This document shows, piece by piece, positions 27,831-39,607 of a stretch of DNA of 64,000 nucleotides. The stretch covers positions 27,745,001 to 27,809,000 of the forward strand of contig NC_083388.1 in assembly GCF_031755915.1 (NCBI RefSeq). The letters are read 5' to 3'. The notes under the pieces are model-generated. The model was not told the DNA's origin. It did no database searches and saw nothing but the letters and a program-made list of their open reading frames with translations. Within the stretch, counting starts at the first letter, position 1, and each line of letters starts with the position of its first letter. This DNA comes from Ziziphus jujuba. Its lineage: Eukaryota > Streptophyta > Magnoliopsida > Rosales > Rhamnaceae. The position numbers and the translations under genes are program-made.

Positions 27831-28189
27831 CGGAAACGTTTTTATTCGTCGCCTATTACTGATAATGAAAAAAAAAACACTAGTTTATGTTGTTTAAATA
27901 TTTTCGCTGATGATTTGATGCTGAAAGAAAATCAGATAGATTAAGGAGAAAGATTACACACACAAAAAAAAAAAAAAAGTTATTTGCTAACAAGCGACGC
28001 ATAAATAGTTTTATGCGTCGCCTCTTACCATGATCTAAAAAAAAAATGTTAATTTAATAAGTTGCTTAAATATTTTCACAGAATATTTGATGTTGTAAAT
28101 CAGATTCAGTTAAAAAAAAACAAAAATAAATTATATTTCCTAACAGATGATGTGGAAACATTTCTATGCGTCGCCTATTATTGATAACT

Positions 28190-31130
28190 AAAAAAAAAAA
28201 AAAACACTAGTTTATGTTGTTTAAATATTTTCACTGGTGATTTGATGCTGAAAGAAAATCAGATTGATTAAAGAGAAAGATTACACACAACAAAAAAAAA
28301 AAAAAATTATTTGCTAACAAGCGACGCATAAGTAGTTTTATGCGTCGCCTCTTACCATGATCTAAAAAAAAAATGTTAATTTAATAAGTTGCTTAAATAT
28401 TTTCACAGGATATTTGATGTTGTAAAGAAAATCAGATTCAGTTAAAAAAAAACAAAAATAAATTATATTTCCTAACAGATGATGTGGAAACATTTCTATG
28501 CGTCGCCAATTATTGATAACTAAAAAAACAAAAAAACACTAGTTTATGTTGTTTAAATATTTTCACTGGTGATTAGATGCTGAAAGAAAATCAGATTTAT
28601 TAAACAAAAATATCACACACAAAAAAAAAAAAATTATTTGCTAACAAGCGACGCATAAGTAGTTTTAATGCGTCGCCTCTTACCATGATCTAAAATAAAA
28701 ATGTTAATTTAACAAGTTGCTTAAATATTTTCACAGGATATTTGATGTTGTAAAGAAAATCAGATTGAGATAAAAAAAAAAACAAAAATAAATTATATTT
28801 CCTAACAGACGATGTGGAAACATTTCTATGCGTCGCTTATTACTGATAACTAAAAAAAAAAAAATACTAGTTTATGTTGTTGAAATATTGTCACTGGTGA
28901 TTTGATGCTGAAAGAAAATCAGATTGATTAAAGAGAAAGATTACACACACCAATAAAAAAAAAATTTATTTGCTAACAAGCGACGCATAAGTAGTTTAAT
29001 GCGTCGCCTCTTACCATGATCTAAAAAAAAAAAATGTTAATTTAATAAGTTGCTTAAATATTTTCACATGATATTTGATGTTGTAAAGAAAATCAGATTC
29101 AGTTAAAAAAAAACAAAAATAAATTATATTTCCTAACAGATGATGTGGAAACATTTCTATGCGTCGCCTATTATTGATAACTAAAAAAAAAAAAAAACAC
29201 TAGTTTATGTTGTTTAAATATTTTCATTGGTGATTTGATGCTGAAAGAAAATCAGATTGATTAAAGAGAAAGATTACACACACCAAAAAAAAAAAAAATT
29301 ATTTGCTAACAAGCGACGCATAAGTAGTTTAATGCGTCGCCTCTTACCATGATCTAAAAAAAAAATGTTAATTTAATAAGTTGCTTAAATATTTTCACAG
29401 GATATTTGATGTTGTAAAGAAAATCAGATTCAGTTAAAAAAAACAAAAATAAATTATATTTCCTAACAGATGATGTGGAAACATTTCTATGCGTCGCCTA
29501 TTATTGATAACTAAAAAAACAAAAAAAGACTAGTTTATGTTGTTTAAATATTTTCACTGGTGATTTGATGCTGAAAGAAAATCAGATTTATTAAGCAGAA
29601 ATATCACACACAAAAAAAAAAAAAAATTATTTGCTAACAAGCGACGCATAAGTAGTTTTATGCGTCGCCTCTTACCATGATCTGAAAAAAAAATGTTAAT
29701 TTAATAAGTTGCTTAAATATTTTCATAGGATATTTGATGTTGTAAATTATATCGATTGAGTCAAAAAAAAACAAAAATAAATTATATTTCCTAACAGACG
29801 ATGTCGAAACATTTTTATGCGTCGCCTAGTACTGATAATAAAAAAAAAAACACTAGTTTATGTTGTTTAAATATTTTCACTGATGATTTGATGCTGAAAG
29901 AAAATTAGATAGATTCAAGAGAAAGATTACACACACAAAAAAAAAAAAAAAATTATTTGCTAACAAGCGATCGCCTCTTACCATGATCTAAAATAAAAAT
30001 GTTAATTTAACAAGTTGCTTAAATATTTTCACAGGATATTTGATGTTGTAAAGAAAATCAGATTGAGATAAAAAAAAAAACAAAAATAAATTATATTTCC
30101 TAACAGACGATGTGGAAACATTTCCATGCGTCGCTTATTACTGATAACTAAAAAAAAAAAAAAATACTAGTTTATGTTGTTGAAATATTTTCACTGGTGA
30201 TTTGATGCTGAAAGAAAATCAGATTGATTAAAGAGAAAGATTACACACACCAAAAAAAAAAAAAAATTATTTGCTAACAAGCGACGCATAAGTAGTTTTA
30301 TGCATCGCCTCTTACCATGATCTAAAAAAAAATGTTAATTTAATAAGTTGCTTAAATATTTTCACAGGATATTTGATGTTGTAAAAAAAATCAGATTGAG
30401 TAAAAAAAAACAAAAACAAATTATATTTCCTAACAGACGATGTGGAAACATTTCTATGCCTCGCCTATTAATGATAACTTAAAAAAAAAAAACATTAGTT
30501 TATGTTGTTTAAATATTTTCATTGGTGATTTGATGCTGAAAGAAATTCAAATTGATTAAACAGAAATATCACAAACAAAAAAAAAAAATTATTTGCTAAT
30601 AAGCGACGCATAAGTAGTTTTATGCGTTGCCTCTTACCATGATTTTAAAAAAAATGTTAATCTAATAAGTTGCTTAAATATTTCCACAGAATATTTGATG
30701 TTGTAAGGAAAATCAGATTAAGTTAAAAAAAAAAACACAAAAAGAAATTGTATTTGCTAATAGGCGACACGGAAACATTTTTATGCGTCGCCTATTACTG
30801 ATAATGAAAAAAAAAACACTAGTTTATGTTGTTTAAATATTTTCACTGATGATTTGATGCTGAAAGAAAATCAGATTGATTAAAGAGAAAGATTAGACAC
30901 ACCAAAAAAAAAAAAAATTATTTGCTAACAAGCGACGCATAAGTAGTTTTATGCGTCGCCTCTTACCATGATCTAAAAAAAAAAATGTTAATTTAATAAG
31001 TTGCTTAAATATTTTCACAGGATATTTGATGTTGTAAAGAAAATCAGATTCAGTTAAAAAAAACAAAAATAAATTATATTTCCTAACAGATGATGTGGAA
31101 ACATTTCTATGCGTCGCCTATTATTGATAA
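28190..31130 (+). repeat. 2.94 kb higher-order repeat, copy 1
   Basis: About 18 halves. Ordered markers are GTCGCCAATTATTG (28,502), AAAAAAAGACTAG (~29,523), ACGATGTCGAAAC (29,808), a hairpin-tip deletion (29,967) and GCCTCGCCTATTAATG (~30,459). The same order recurs about 2944 bp downstream. Confidence 0.85.
29967..29974. other. Hairpin-tip deletion (GCGATCGC), third copy
   Basis: Same deletion, 159 bases after the ACGATGTCGAAAC marker at 29,808. The homologous hairpin in the next repeat (32,915) is intact. Confidence 0.9.
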
Positions 31131-34070
31131 CTAAAAAAAAAAAAAAACACTAGTTTATGTTGTTTAAATATTTTCACTGGTGATTTGATGCTGAAAGAAA
31201 ATCAGATTGATTAAAGAGAAAGATTACACACAACAAAAAAAAAAAAAAATTATTTGCTAACAAGCGACGCATAAGTAGTTTTATGCGTCGCCTCTTACCA
31301 TGATCTAAAAAAAAAAATGTTAATTTAATAAGTTGCTTAAATATTTTCACAGGATATTTGATGTTGTAAAGAAAATCAGATTCAGTTAAAAAAAAACAAA
31401 AATAAATTATATTTCCTAACAGATGATGTGGAAACATTTCTATGCGTCGCCAATTATTGATAACTAAAAAAACAAAAAAACACTAGTTTATGTTGTTTAA
31501 ATATTTTCACTGGTGATTAGATGCTGAAAGAAAATCAGATTTATTAAACAAAAATATCACACACAAAAAAAAAAAAAATTATTTGCTAACAAGCGACGCA
31601 TAAGTAGTTTTAATGCGTCGCCTCTTACCATGATCTAAAATAAAAATGTTAATTTAACAAGTTGCTTAAATATTTTCACAGGATATTTGATGTTGTAAAG
31701 AAAATCAGATTGAGATAAAAAAAAAACAAAAATAAATTATATTTCCTAACAGACGATGTGGAAACATTTCTATGCGTCGCTTACTACTGATAACTAAAAA
31801 AAAAAAAATACTAGTTTATGATGTTGAAATATTGTCACTGGTGATTTGATGCTGAAAGAAAATCAGATTGATTAAAGAGAAAGATTACACACACCAATAA
31901 AAAAAAAAATTATTTGCTAACAAGCGACGCATAAGTAGTTTAATGCGTCGCCTCTTACCATGATCTAAAAAAAAAAAATTTTAATTTAATAAGTTGCTTA
32001 AATATTTTCATAAGATATTTGATGTTGTAAAGAATATCAGAATGAGTCAAAAAAAAACAAAAATAAATTATATTTCCTAATAGACGATGTGGAAACATTT
32101 CTATGCGTCGCCTATTATTGATAACTAAAAAAAAAAAAAAAACACTAGTTTATGTTTTTTAAATATTTTCATTGGTGATTTGATGCTGAAAGAAAATCAG
32201 ATTGATTAAAGAGAAAGATTACACACACCAAAAAAAAAAAAAATTATTTGCTAACAAGCGACGCATAAGTAGTTTAATGCGTCGCCTCTTACCATGATCT
32301 AAAAAAAAAAAATGTTAATTTAATAAGTTGCTTAAATATTTTCACAGGATATTTGATGTTGTAAAGAAAATCAGATTCAGTTAAAAAAAAACAAAAATAA
32401 ATTATATTTCCTAACAGATGATGTGGAAACATTTCTATGCGTCGCCTATTATTGATAACTAAAAAAACAAAAAAAGACTAGTTTATGTTCTTTATATATT
32501 TTCACTGGTGTGGTGATTTGATGCTGAAAGAAAATCAGATTTATTAAACAGAAATATCACACACAAAAAAAAAAAAAAATTATTTGCTAACAAGCGACGC
32601 ATAAGTAGTTTTATGCGTCGCCTCTTACCATGATCTGAAAAAAAAATATTAATTTAATAAGTTGCTTAAATATTTTCATAGGATATTTGATGTTGTAAAT
32701 TATATCAGATTGAGTCAAAAAAAAACAAAAATAAATTATATTTCCTAACAGACGATGTCGAAACATTTTTATGCGTCGCCTAGTACTGATAATAAAAAAA
32801 AAACACTAGTTTATGTTGTTTAAATATTTTCACTGATGATTTGATGCTGAAAGAAAATTAGATAGATTCAAGAGAAAGATTACACACAAAAAAAAAAAAA
32901 TTATTTGCTAACAAGCGACGCATAAATAGTTTTATGCGTCGCCTCTTTCCATGATCTGAAAAAAAAATGTTAATTTAACAAGTTGCTTAAATATTTTCAC
33001 AGGATATTTGATGTTGTAAAGAAAATCAGATTGAGATAAAAAAAAAAACAAAAATAAATTACATTTCCTAACAGACGATGTGGAAACATTTCTATGCGTC
33101 GCTTATTACTGATAACTAAAAAAAAAAAAAAATACTAGTTTATGTTGTTGAAATATTTTCACTGGTAATTTGATGCTGAAAGAAAATCAGATTGATTAAA
33201 GAGAAAGATTACACACACCAAAAAAAAAAAAAATTATTTGCTAACAAGCGACGCATAAGTAGTTTTATGCATCGCCTCTTACCATGATCTAAAAAAAAAA
33301 TGTTAATTTAATAAGTTGTTTAAATATTTTCACAGCATATTTGATGTTGTAAAAAAAATCAGATTGAGTAAAAAAAACAAAAATAAATTATATTTCCTAA
33401 CAGACGATGTGGAAACATTTCTATGCCTCGCCTATTAATGATAACTTAAAAAAAAAAACATTAGTTTATGTTGTTTAAATATTTTCATTGGTGATTTGAT
33501 GCTGAAAGAAAATCAGATTGATTAAACAGAAATATCACACACAAAAAAAAAAAAAAATTATTTGCTAACAAGCGACGCATAAGTAGTTTTATGCGTTGCC
33601 TCTTACCATGATTTTAAAAAAAATGTTAATCTAATAAGTTGCTTAAATATTTCCACAGAATATTTGATGTTGTAAGGAAAATCAGATTAAGTTAAAAAAA
33701 AAAACACAAAAAGAAATTGTATTTGCTAATAGGCGACACGGAAACATTTTTATGCGTCGCCTATTACTGATAATGAAAAAAAAAAAACACTAGTTTATGT
33801 TGTTTAAATATTTTCACTGATGATTTGATGCTGAAAGAAAATCAGATTGATTAAAGAGAAAGATTACACACACCAAAAAAAGAAAAAAATTATTTGCTAA
33901 CAAGCGACGCATAAGTAGTTTTATGCGTTGCCTCTTACCATGATTTTAAAAAAAATGCTAATCTAATAAGTTGCTTAAATATTTCCACAGAATATTTGAT
34001 GTTGTAAGGAAAATCAGATTAAGTTAAAAAAAAAAACACAAAAAGAAATTGTATTTGCTAATAGGCGACA
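31131..34070 (+). repeat. 2.94 kb higher-order repeat, copy 2
   Basis: Carries the same ordered markers as the copy before it: 31,446, ~32,466, 32,752 and ~33,427. At the position of the deleted hairpin this copy has an intact one (32,915). A small TGGTG duplication (CACTGGTGTGGTGATTTG) at ~32,505 is private to this copy. Confidence 0.85.
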
Positions 34071-36880
34071 CGGAAACATTTTTATGCGTCGCCTAGTACT
34101 GATAATAAAAAAAAAACACTAGTTTATGTTGTTTAAATATTTTCACTGATGATTTGATGCTGAAAGAAAATTAGATAGATTCAAGAGAAAGATTACACAC
34201 ACAAAAAAAAAAAAATTATTTGCTAACAAGCGACGCATAAATAGTTTTATGCGTCGCCTCTTACCATGATCTAAAATAAAAATGTTAATTTAACAAGTTG
34301 CTTAAATATTTTCACAGGATATTTGATGTTGTAAAGAAAATCAGATTGAGTAAAAAAAAAACAACAATAAATTATATTTCTTAACAGACGATGTGGAAAC
34401 ATTTCTATGCGTCGCCTATTACTGATAATAAAATAAAAAACACTAGTTTATGTTGTTTAAATATTTCACTGATGATTTGATGTTGAAAGAAAATCAGATT
34501 GATTAAGGAGAAAGATTACACACACAAAAACAAAAAAAAAAAATTATTTGCTAACAAGCGACGCATAAGTAGTTTTATGCGTCGCCTCTAACCATGATTT
34601 AAAAAAAAAATGTTAATTTAATAAGTTGCTTAAATATTTTCACATGATATTTGATGTTGTAAAGAAAATCAGATTCAGTTAAAAAAAAACAAAAATAAAT
34701 TATATTTCCTAACAGATGATGTGGAAACATTTCTATGCGTCGCCTATTATTGATAACTAAAAAAAAAAAAAAACACTAGTTTATGTTGTTTAAATATTTT
34801 CATTGGTGATTTGATGCTGAAAGAAAATCAGATTGATTAAAGAGAACGATTACACACACCAAAAAAAAAAAAAAATTATTTGCTAACAAGCGACGCATAA
34901 GTAGTTTAATGCGTCGCCTCTTACCATGATCTAAAAAAAAAAATGTTAATTTAATAAGTTGCTTAAATATTTTCACAGGATATTTGATGTTGTAAAGAAA
35001 ATCAGATTCAGTTAAAAAAAAACAAAAATAAATTATATTTTCTAACAGATGATGTGGAAACATTTCTATGCGTCGCCTATTATTGATAACTAAAAAAACA
35101 AAAAAAGACTAGTTTATGTTGTTTAAATATTTTCACTGGTGATTTGATGCTGAAAGAAAATCAGATTTATTAAACAGAAATATCACACACAAAAAAAAAA
35201 AAAAATTATTTGCTAACAAGCGACGCATAAGTAGTTTTATGCGTCGCCTCTTACCATGATCTGAAAAAAAAATGTTAATTTAATAAGTTGCTTAAATATT
35301 TTCATAGGATATTTGATGTTGTAAATTATATCAGATTGAGTAAAAAAAAAACAAAAATAAATTATATTTCCTAACAGACGATGTCGAAACATTTTTATGC
35401 GTCGCCTAGTACTGATAATAAAAAAAAAAAACACTAGTTTATGTTGTTTAAATATTTTCACTGATGATTTGATGCTGAAAGAAAATTAGATAGATTCAAG
35501 AGAAAGATTACACACACAAAAAAAAAAAAATTATTTGCTAACAAGCGATTTATGCGTCGCCTCTTTCAATGATCTAAAATAAAAATGTTAATTTAACAAG
35601 TTGCTTAAATATTTTCACAGGATATTTGATGTTGTAAAGAAAATCAGATTGAGATAAAAAAAAAAAAACAAAAATAAATTATATTTCCTAACAGACGATG
35701 TGGAAACATTTCTATGCGTCGCTTATTACTGATAACTAAAAAAAAAAAAAAATACTAGTTTATGTTGTTGAAATATTTTCACTGGTAATTTGATGCTGAA
35801 AGAAAATCAGATTGATTAAAGAGAAAGATTACACACACCAAAAAAAAAAAAATTATTTGCTAACAAGCGACGCATAAGTAGTTTTATGCATCGCCTCTTA
35901 CCATGATCTAAAAAAAAATGTTAATTTAATAAGTTGTTTAAATATTTTCACAGCATATTTGATGTTGTAAAAAAAATCAGATTGAGTAAAAAAAAACAAA
36001 AATAAATTATATTTCCTAACAGACGATGTGGAAACATTTCTATGCCTCGCCTATTAATGATAACTTAAAAAAAAAAACATTAGTTTATGTTGTTTAAATA
36101 TTTTCATTGGTGATTTGATGCTGAAAGAAAATCAGATTGATTAAACAGAAATATCACACACAAAAAAAAAAAAAAATTATTTGCTAACAAGTGACGCATA
36201 AGTAGTTTTATGCGTTGCCTCTTACCATGATTTTAAAAAAAATGTTAATCTAATAAGTTGCTTAAATATTTCCACAGAATATTTGATGTTGTAAAGAAAA
36301 TCAGATTAAGTTAAAAAAAAAAACACAAAAAGAAATTGTATTTGCTAATAGGCGACACGGAAACATTTTTATGCGTCGCCTATTACTGATAATGAAAAAA
36401 AAAAACACTAGTTTATGTTGTTTAAATATTTTCACTGATGATTTGATGCTGAAAGAAAATCAGATTGATTAAAGAGAAAGATTACACACACCAAAAAAAA
36501 AAAAAAATTATTTGCTAACAGCCGACGCATAAGTAGTTTTATGCATCGCCTCTTACCATGATCTAAAAAAAAAATGTTAATTTAATAAGTTGCTTAAATA
36601 TTTTCACATGATATTTGATGTTGTAAAGAAAATCAGATTCTGTTAAAAAAAACAAAAATAAATTACATTTCCTAACAGATGATGTGGAAACATTTCTATG
36701 CGTCGCCTATTATTGATAACTAAAAAAACAAAAAAACACTAGTTTATGTTGTTTAAATATTTTCACTGGTGATTTGATGCTGAAAGAAAATCAGATTTAT
36801 TAAACAGAAATATCACACACAAAAAAAAAAAAATTATTTGCTAACAAGCGACGCATAAGTAGTTTTATGCATCGCCTCTT
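34071..36880 (+). repeat. 2.94 kb repeat family, rearranged partial copy
   Basis: 34,740-~36,550 follows ~32,160-33,900 at an offset near 2.63 kb, with AAAAAAAGACTAG at ~35,100, ACGATGTCGAAAC at 35,388 and GCCTCGCCTATTAATG at ~36,045. The shorter offset reflects loss of about two halves. A truncated hairpin is at 35,545. Confidence 0.82.
35545..35561. other. Hairpin with 12-base internal deletion
   Basis: Reads GCGATTTATGCGTCGCC: left stem bases CGCATAA and loop bases GTAGT are missing while the right arm is kept. It lies 157 bases after the ACGATGTCGAAAC marker at 35,388, the same repeat position as the tip deletions, so this site carries three different states. Confidence 0.88.
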
Positions 36881-37602
36881 ACCATGATCTGAAAAAAAAA
36901 TGTTAATTTAATAAGTTGCTTAAATATTTTCATAGGATATTTGATGTTGTAAAGAATATCAGATTGAATTAAAAAAAACAAAAATAAATTATATTTCCTA
37001 ATAGACGATGTGGAAACATTTCTATGCCTCGCCTATTCATGATAACTTAAAAAAAAAAAAAACACTAGTTTATGTTGTTTAAATATTTTCATTGGTGATT
37101 TGATGCTGAAAGAAAATCAGATTGATTAAATAGAAATATCACATACAAAAAAAAAAATTTATTTGCTAACAAGCGACGCATAAGTAGTTTTATGCGTTGC
37201 CTCTTACCATGATTTTAAAAAAAATGATAATTTAATAAGTTGCTTAAATATTTCCACAGAATATTTGATGTTGTAAAGAAAATCAGATTAAGTTAAAAAA
37301 AAAAAACACAAAAAAAGAAATTGTATTTGCTAATACGCAACACGGAAACGTTTTTATTCGTCGCCTATTACTGATAATGAAAAAAAAAACACTAGTTTAT
37401 GTTGTTTAAATATTTTCGCTGATCATTAGATGCTGAAAGAAAATCAGATAGATTAAGGAGAAAGATTACACACACAAAAAAAAAAAAAAAGTTATTTGCT
37501 AACAAGCGACGCATAAATAGTTTTATGCGTCGCCTCTTACCATGATCTAAAAAAAAAATGTTAATTTAATAAGTTGCTTAAATATTTTCACAGAATATTT
37601 GA
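36881..37602 (+). repeat. Copy of 27,370-28,090, cut by the foreign segment
   Basis: Follows the earlier stretch at an offset near 9.51 kb, including AATACGCAACACGG and TTTTTATTCGTCGCC. It stops in the Y half after CACAGAATATTTGA, where the intact copy at 28,090 continues TGTTGTAAATCAGATTCAG. Confidence 0.87.
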
Positions 37603-37678
37603 CTCTTTTGTGTATGAAAAGTTAGGTGTTGACCATTTTACTTTTTAAATTTCAAATACTTTACTCATTTTGTAAGCT

Positions 37679-37695
37679 CACATGCTTGGCATGTG
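37679..37695. other. Short palindrome in the insert
   Basis: CACATGC and GCATGTG form an exact 7 bp inverted repeat around the loop TTG. It could be a protein site or chance; nothing in the sequence decides. Confidence 0.5.
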
Positions 37696-37885
37696 TGAAC
37701 TAGTTGAAATTTCAAGCTTATATTGTAAAATGAATGAAATGGCTACATCCAAGCCTCATTTTTCAAAAGCAACGTGGTCCCCTTCTTCTTATCTCTTCTT
37801 CAACACCGTAGAACACTCTAGGAACCCTAAAAACTAGAAAACACCATAACCAAAACCTAAAAACACAACTCACACACAACCATTC

Positions 37886-37943
37886 CCAAGAGCATCACCA
37901 AAAGCTTGCTTGTTGCTAACACTTCAAGCTAGCTTGCTCTTGG
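37886..37943. other. Imperfect hairpin in the insert
   Basis: CCAAGAGCA pairs exactly with TGCTCTTGG at the far end. Inside it, AAGCTTGCTTG pairs with CAAGCTAGCTT with one mismatch. A ~7-base bulge lies on the left side and the loop is ~12 bases. The stem is strong enough to fold in RNA if this segment was once transcribed, but far shorter than a typical plant microRNA precursor. Confidence 0.6.
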
Positions 37944-38800
37944 TCATAACCTTCTCACCCCAACATTGCATTTGCTAATAGGCAACACGGAAACTTTTTT
38001 ATGCATCGCCTATTACTGATAATGAAAAGAAAAACACTTGTTTATGTTGTTTAAATATTTTCACTGATGATTTGATGATGAAAGAAAATCAAATTGATTA
38101 AAGAGAAAGATTACACACACAAAAAAAAAAATTATTTGCTAACAAGCGACGCATAAGTAGTTTTATGCGTCGCCTCTTACCACGATCTAAAAAAAAATGT
38201 TAATTTAATAAGTTGCTTAAATATTTCCATAGGAAATTTGATGTTGTAAAGAAAATCAGATTGAATTAAAAAAAACAAAAATAAATTATATTTCCTAACA
38301 GACGATGTGGAAACATTTCTATGCGTCGCCTATTACTGATAACTAAAAAAAAAAACACTAGTTTATGTTGTTTAAATATTTTCATTGGTGATTTGATGCT
38401 GAAAGAAAATCAGATTGATTGACCAGAAATATCACACACAAAAAAAAAAAAAAATTACTTGCTAGCAAACGACGCATAAGTAGTTTTAGACATTGCCTCT
38501 TAGCATGATTTAAAAAAAAATGTTAATTTAGTAAGTTGCTTAAATATTTCCACAGAATATTTGATGTTGTAAAGAAAATCAGATTAAGTTAAAAAAAAAA
38601 CAAAAAAAAAAGAAATTGTATTTGCTAATAGGCGACACGGAAACATTTTTATGCGTCGCCTACTACTGATAATAATAAAAAAAACACTAGTTTATGCCGT
38701 TTAAATATTTTCACTGATGATTTGATACTGAAAGAAAATCAGATAGATTAAGGAGAAAGATTACACACACAAAAAAAAAAAAAAAGTTATTTGCTAACAA

Positions 38801-38838
38801 GCGACGCATAAAACTGCATAAATAGTTTTATGCGTCGC
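38801..38838. other. Extended hairpin with copied arm
   Basis: Left stem GCGACGCATAAAACT (38,801-38,815), loop GCATAAAT, right stem AGTTTTATGCGTCGC (38,824-38,838). It is a perfect 15 bp inverted repeat, four pairs longer than the usual one. The ten extra bases are explained if the right arm was copied in reverse complement into the left side. Confidence 0.9.
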
Positions 38839-39283
38839 CTCTTACCATGATCTAAAAAAAAAATGTTAATTTAATAAGTTGCTTAAATATTTTCACAGAA
38901 TATTTGATGTTGTAAATCAGATTCAGTTAAAAAAAAAACAAAAATAAATTATATTTCCTAACAGACAATGTGGAAACATTTCTATGCGTTGCCTATTACT
39001 GATAACTTAAAAAAAAAAAACACTAGTTTATGTTGTTTAAATATTTTCACTGGTGATTTGATGCTGAAAGAAAATCAGATTGATTAAACAGAAATATCAC
39101 ACACAAAAAAAACAAATTATTTGCTAACGAACAACGCATAAGTAGTTTTATGCGTTGCCTCTTACCATGATTTTAACAAAAAATGTTAATTTAATAAGTT
39201 GCTTAAATATTTCCACAGAATATTTGATGTTGTAAAGAAAATCAGATTAAGTTAAAAAAAAAAACACAGAAAAAGAAAATGTA

Positions 39284-39449
39284 TTTGCTAATAGGTGACA
39301 AGGAAACATTTTTATGCGTCGCCTATTACTGATAAAGAAAAAAAAAACACTAGTTTATGTTGTTTAAATATTTTCACTGATGATTTGATGCTGAAAGAAA
39401 ATCAGATAGATTAAGGAGAAAGATTACACACAAAAAAAAAAAAAAATTA
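39284..39449 (+). repeat. Reference X1 half-monomer
   Basis: A representative 166 bp X half of class 1. In order it holds: the head TTTGCTAATAGG with a dyad box; GGAAACATTTTTATGCG; CTATTACTGATAA; an A-tract; AACACTAGTTTATGTTG; TTTAAATATTTTCACTGATG; ATTTGATGCTGAAAG; AAATCAGAT; a purine-rich spacer; and TTACACACA followed by a long A-tract. In this copy the left dyad arm is changed to AGGTGAC. It is followed directly by a Y half. Confidence 0.9.
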
Positions 39450-39607
39450 TTTGCTAACAAGCGACGCATAAGTAGTTTTATGCGTCGCCTCTTACCATGA
39501 TCTAAAAAAAAAATGTTAATTTAATAAGTTGCTTAAATATTTTCACAGGATATTTGATGTTGTAAAGAAAATCAGATTCAGTTAAAAAAAAACAAAAATA
39601 AATTATA
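39450..39607 (+). repeat. Reference Y1 half-monomer
   Basis: A representative 158 bp Y half of class 1. In order it holds: the head TTTGCTAACAA; a perfect hairpin (39,461-39,488); CTCTTACCATGATCT; an A-tract; ATGTTAATTTAATAAGTTGC; TTAAATATTTTCACAGG; ATATTTGATGTTGTAAAG; AAAATCAGATTCAGTT; and a second A-tract ending in ATAAATTATA. The segments shared with the X half lie at matching positions, which supports a common ~160 bp ancestor. Confidence 0.9.
39461..39488. other. Y-half hairpin, perfect form (reference copy)
   Basis: Arms GCGACGCATAA and TTATGCGTCGC are an exact 11 bp inverted repeat around the loop GTAGTT. This or a close variant is present in nearly every Y half of the window. The hairpin holds most of the half's CpG sites in an otherwise CpG-poor repeat. 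Confidence 0.92.

Larger units (their letters stand above)
1..37602 (+). repeat. Satellite DNA array, left segment
   Basis: Uninterrupted head-to-tail array of a ~327 bp dimer made of an X half (~160-169 bp) and a Y half (~158-165 bp). Successive Y hairpin boxes at 172, 494, 829 and 1158 are 322, 335 and 329 bp apart. Much of the length variation lies in A-tracts of 8-18 bases. X halves occur in two classes: class 1 has AATAGGCGACACGG and class 2 has AACAGACGATGTGG. Y halves are likewise of two classes, ending in GATTGAGTT or GATTAAGTT, and a frequent order is X1-Y1-X2-Y2 (~655 bp). All units are in one orientation and no inversion was seen. By eye about three quarters of bases are A or T. 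Every open frame inside is a by-product of the repeat. The left end is cut by the window. Confidence 0.97.
37603..37963 (+). mobile_element. Non-satellite insert, LTR- or gene-leader-like
   Basis: About 361 bp with normal sequence complexity, sharing nothing with the satellite. It contains a short dyad CACATGC-TTG-GCATGTG, a TATATTGTAAAATG stretch, a pyrimidine-rich part (CCCCTTCTTCTTATCTCTTC) and an A/C-rich part with AACCCTAAAAACTAG and AACCTAAAAACACAACTC. It also has a long imperfect hairpin (37,886-37,943). This layout is common in plant LTR R-U5 regions and in 5' leaders of plant genes, but I cannot name a family. The longest frame from the ATG at 37,730 is 35 codons (stop at 37,835-37,837) and resembles nothing I know. 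No primer-binding site, polypurine tract, integrase or reverse transcriptase sequence is present, so at most it is a solo or partial LTR. The call as a mobile element is an inference. Confidence 0.45.

Noticed and set aside
37730..37837. 35-codon open frame inside the non-satellite insert
   Set aside because: Short, without recognisable similarity, ending in the leader-like A/C-rich stretch. Length is within chance expectation for 361 bp.
37607..37974. TGTATG...TTGCA with TTTG on both sides as a solo LTR with a target-site duplication
   Set aside because: The left TTTG is not in satellite sequence, only four bases match, and the satellite phase on the two sides does not join. An LTR fragment remains possible but this boundary is not supported.
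39461..39488. Hairpin plus A-tract as an intrinsic terminator
   Set aside because: The A-tract lies on the + strand after a spacer of ~15 bases and recurs about 195 times. A bacterial terminator would need a T-run directly after the stem.
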